This document shows, one piece after another, positions 62,403 through 64,000 of a DNA stretch of 64,000 nucleotides; within the stretch, counting starts at the first letter, position 1; every line of letters starts with the position of its first letter. This DNA is from Aerococcaceae bacterium zg-252 (lineage in GTDB: Bacteria; Bacillota; Bacilli; Lactobacillales; Aerococcaceae): the NCBI GenBank assembly GCA_016237705.1, contig CP066204.1, positions 1,885,001 to 1,949,000 on the forward strand, read 5' to 3'. The translations under genes and the position numbers were made by a program. Below the pieces are notes generated by a model. It was given only the letters and a program-made list of their open reading frames with translations, did no database searches and was not told the DNA's origin.

Positions 62403-63650
62403 ATGAAAATTATTGGACTAGTAGGCACAAATGCTGAACAATCATATAATCGTCAATTATTACAATATATTCAACGTAAATTCAAAAACTTGTTCGAAAT
62501 GGAAATTATGGAGATAAAAGATTTACCTCTATTTAACCAAGACGAACCAGGAGATGATTTTGCGATTCGTCTATTAGATAATAAAATTAAACGTGCCGAC
62601 GGTGTCATTATCGCGACACCTGAACATAATCATACCATTCCCACAGCCCTAAAAAGTGCTTTAGAATGGCTATCATTCAAAGTTCATCCTTTAGAAAATA
62701 AACCTGTTATGATTGTTGGGGCTTCTTATTACGACCAAGGTTCTTCACGTGCCCAACTACATTTACGCCAAATTCTTGACGCACCGGGTGTTAATGCCTA
62801 TGTATTACCAGGAAATGAATTTTTATTAGGTAAAGTTAAAGAGGCATTTGACGAAAAAGGTAATTTAAAAGAGCAACGTACGATTGATTTCTTAGAATCA
62901 TGTTTACAAAACTTTGTTCAATACGTCAATGTAATCGCAGCATTGAGAAAACCACAACCAATTGCTGAAGAAGATTTAACTGTATCTGGTAAAATTGCGA
63001 CAACCATTGAGGGAGTAGACCCAGATGATCCTGAATGGGTTGAAAAAGCTGCTAAAATTGTTGGGGCTGCTGAGGGTAATGATTATGTCAAATTAGATCG
63101 TGGTGTCTTAACAGTAGACCAATTAAATATGTTTATGCGTGCAATGCCGTTTGAATTTACTTATGCTGATGACAACAACCAATTCTTGTACTATAACCGT
63201 CAACATCAAGACCCAAGTCAAATGGTTGGCCCACGTGCTCCTGAACAAGCAGGTAATCGTCTATCTACAGTTCACCCACCGCATACTTATAAAAATGTTA
63301 GCTGGGTAATCGGAACATTACGTGCAGGTAATCAAGATCATGTGCGTGTAATTGTACCACAACCAAATAAAGAGTTAATTAATGTCCACAACTACCAAGC
63401 AGTGTACTACCCAGACGGGTCATATGCCGGTATTAACGAATTAATCTTCAACTTCAAACCATGGTTGGATTGGTATCTTAAAGAAACTGGTCAACGTTTA
63501 GTCGGTGGTGCAGGTTCTGTTGATGCAACAAGTAGTGCCAGCCAAAGTGGTGGTGACTATACGCCGGACGCAACAAGTGGTGCAAGCGAAAGCACACCAA
63601 ATGCCGACGCAACAGCTGTCGATACAACAAGCGGTGCAAGCGAGCATTAA
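62403..63650 (+). CDS. NAD(P)H-dependent FMN reductase fused to a PAS-like domain and a flavinylation-motif tail
   Basis: 415 aa, about twice the usual length. Residues 1-185 are an FMN reductase like the preceding gene (LVGTNAEQSYNRQLL, ATPEHNHTIPTALKSALEWL). Residues ~230-355 look like the PAS domain of DUF438 proteins (MRAMPFEFTYADDNNQFLYY, VRVIVPQPNKE). The last ~45 residues are low complexity with three spaced copies of a D-x-T-S-x-A-S motif: DATSSAS (374-380), DATSGAS (389-395), DTTSGAS (407-413). These resemble the Dxx(S/T)GA(S/T) site to which ApbE attaches FMN, and an ApbE gene lies just beyond. I infer multi-site covalent flavinylation. Start ATG after AGGAGGCTGCTC. Confidence 0.85.
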   Translation: MKIIGLVGTNAEQSYNRQLLQYIQRKFKNLFEMEIMEIKDLPLFNQDEPGDDFAIRLLDNKIKRADGVIIATPEHNHTIPTALKSALEWLSFKVHPLENKPVMIVGASYYDQGSSRAQLHLRQILDAPGVNAYVLPGNEFLLGKVKEAFDEKGNLKEQRTIDFLESCLQNFVQYVNVIAALRKPQPIAEEDLTVSGKIATTIEGVDPDDPEWVEKAAKIVGAAEGNDYVKLDRGVLTVDQLNMFMRAMPFEFTYADDNNQFLYYNRQHQDPSQMVGPRAPEQAGNRLSTVHPPHTYKNVSWVIGTLRAGNQDHVRVIVPQPNKELINVHNYQAVYYPDGSYAGINELIFNFKPWLDWYLKETGQRLVGGAGSVDATSSASQSGGDYTPDATSGASESTPNADATAVDTTSGASEH

Positions 63651-63759
63651 TACATAGTGTGAAGTGGCCGCTTGCCAACCCACACGAACCAAAATATACA
63701 TAGTGCGGCAAAGAGCTGTTTGACATCACTTCCTGTCTACTCTTTTCCACAAAAATTAA

Positions 63760-63793
63760 AAGCTCTGTACACATTGCGTGCAGAGCCTTTTTG
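63760..63793. terminator. Bidirectional terminator
   Basis: AGCTCTGTAC / GTGCAGAGC with a 7-nt loop, AAAA on one side and TTTTT on the other, between the convergent FMN reductase and ApbE genes. Confidence 0.8.
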
Positions 63794-64000
63794 CTATTCA
63801 ATATATTGAGCCATACCTAATGACTGATGAACACCATATTGCTGGTCAATCACGAGTGCTTCAATATCTGGTTGTAGTGCCACTTCTGCTAAAGCAGCCA
63901 TAATGCGTTTACCGAATAGTCGAGTCGTCCATATTTCGCCGTCACAAGACAATTTTGATACTATCGTAATACTTGCCATTGCACTATCAATCGGATACCC
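63794..64000 (-). CDS. apbE: FAD:protein FMN transferase (ApbE), C-terminal end
   Basis: Incomplete: the last 68 codons are in the window and the gene continues past base 64000. The visible part has the ApbE C-terminal pattern GYPIDS ... ASITIVSK and LSCDGEIWTTRLFGK, corresponding to the GYPxD and DGDxxSTALF regions near the metal site. ApbE transfers FMN from FAD to Ser/Thr in the flavinylation motif of target proteins. It is convergent with the FMN reductase carrying three such motifs, a probable substrate. Confidence 0.78.
   Translation of the reverse strand, partial: GYPIDSAMASITIVSKLSCDGEIWTTRLFGKRIMAALAEVALQPDIEALVIDQQYGVHQSLGMAQYIE

Overview
The window is an AT-rich chromosomal segment from a low-GC Gram-positive bacterium. 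Clear AGGAGG-type ribosome binding sites, paired Rgg regulators, MurT/GatD, lactose-family PTS proteins and zinc-free ribosomal protein paralogues under Zur-like boxes all point to Lactobacillales. Aerococcaceae, Carnobacteriaceae or Enterococcaceae are plausible, but the family cannot be fixed from the sequence alone. No rRNA, tRNA, CRISPR array, integrase or intact insertion sequence was seen.

Layout. 1-4321: the 5' part of an FMN-binding flavoprotein oxidoreductase facing a MerR regulator, then a formate/nitrite transporter and an RlmD-type rRNA methyltransferase. 4430-8530: a candidate peptide-signalling locus made of two very short reading frames with strong ribosome binding sites, two Rgg regulators with almost identical DNA-binding ends but diverged sensor parts, and a single-chain ABC exporter. 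The peptide genes and the exporter share one palindromic site. 8537-16140: housekeeping and stress genes (two-component system, HD hydrolase, MGMT-like protein, OsmC, deoxynucleoside kinase, Tpx, TetR, two-part chromate transporter). 16163-27419: a glycan operon (GPH symporter, GH2, GH35, GH78, GH43) facing an AraC regulator. 28224-34295: a beta-glucuronidase, lactose-type PTS and PRD regulator block, framed by ~80-bp direct repeats derived from the 3' end of an esterase gene. 34257-38671: esterase, GH78 and AraC. 38773-45562: DUF4143 ATPase, a diaminopentanoate-dehydrogenase-like enzyme with a divergent MerR, GNAT, an old-yellow-enzyme relative and LysR. 45743-54950: a third glycan cluster (GH78, GH3, GPH symporter, AraC, beta-phosphoglucomutase, frameshifted ROK kinase). 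55249-60294: MurT/GatD, LplA, MBL hydrolase, M42 aminopeptidase. 60746-61505: a zinc-limitation operon (L33, S14, small basic protein) behind two Zur-like boxes. 61787-64000: two FMN reductases, the second carrying a tail of flavinylation-like motifs, next to the end of an ApbE flavin transferase.

How the genes work together. The three glycan clusters encode apparently cytoplasmic enzymes (no signal peptides seen) fed by symporters or a PTS. Taken together, rhamnosidase, glucuronidase, galactosidase and GH43 activities fit side chains of type II arabinogalactan or similar rhamnose-capped plant glycans; this is inference. The GH78/GH3 cluster fits rhamnosyl-glucosides. The main candidates for new biology are the Rgg/peptide/exporter locus, the FMN reductase with a multi-site flavinylation-like tail, and the repeat-framed glucuronide island.
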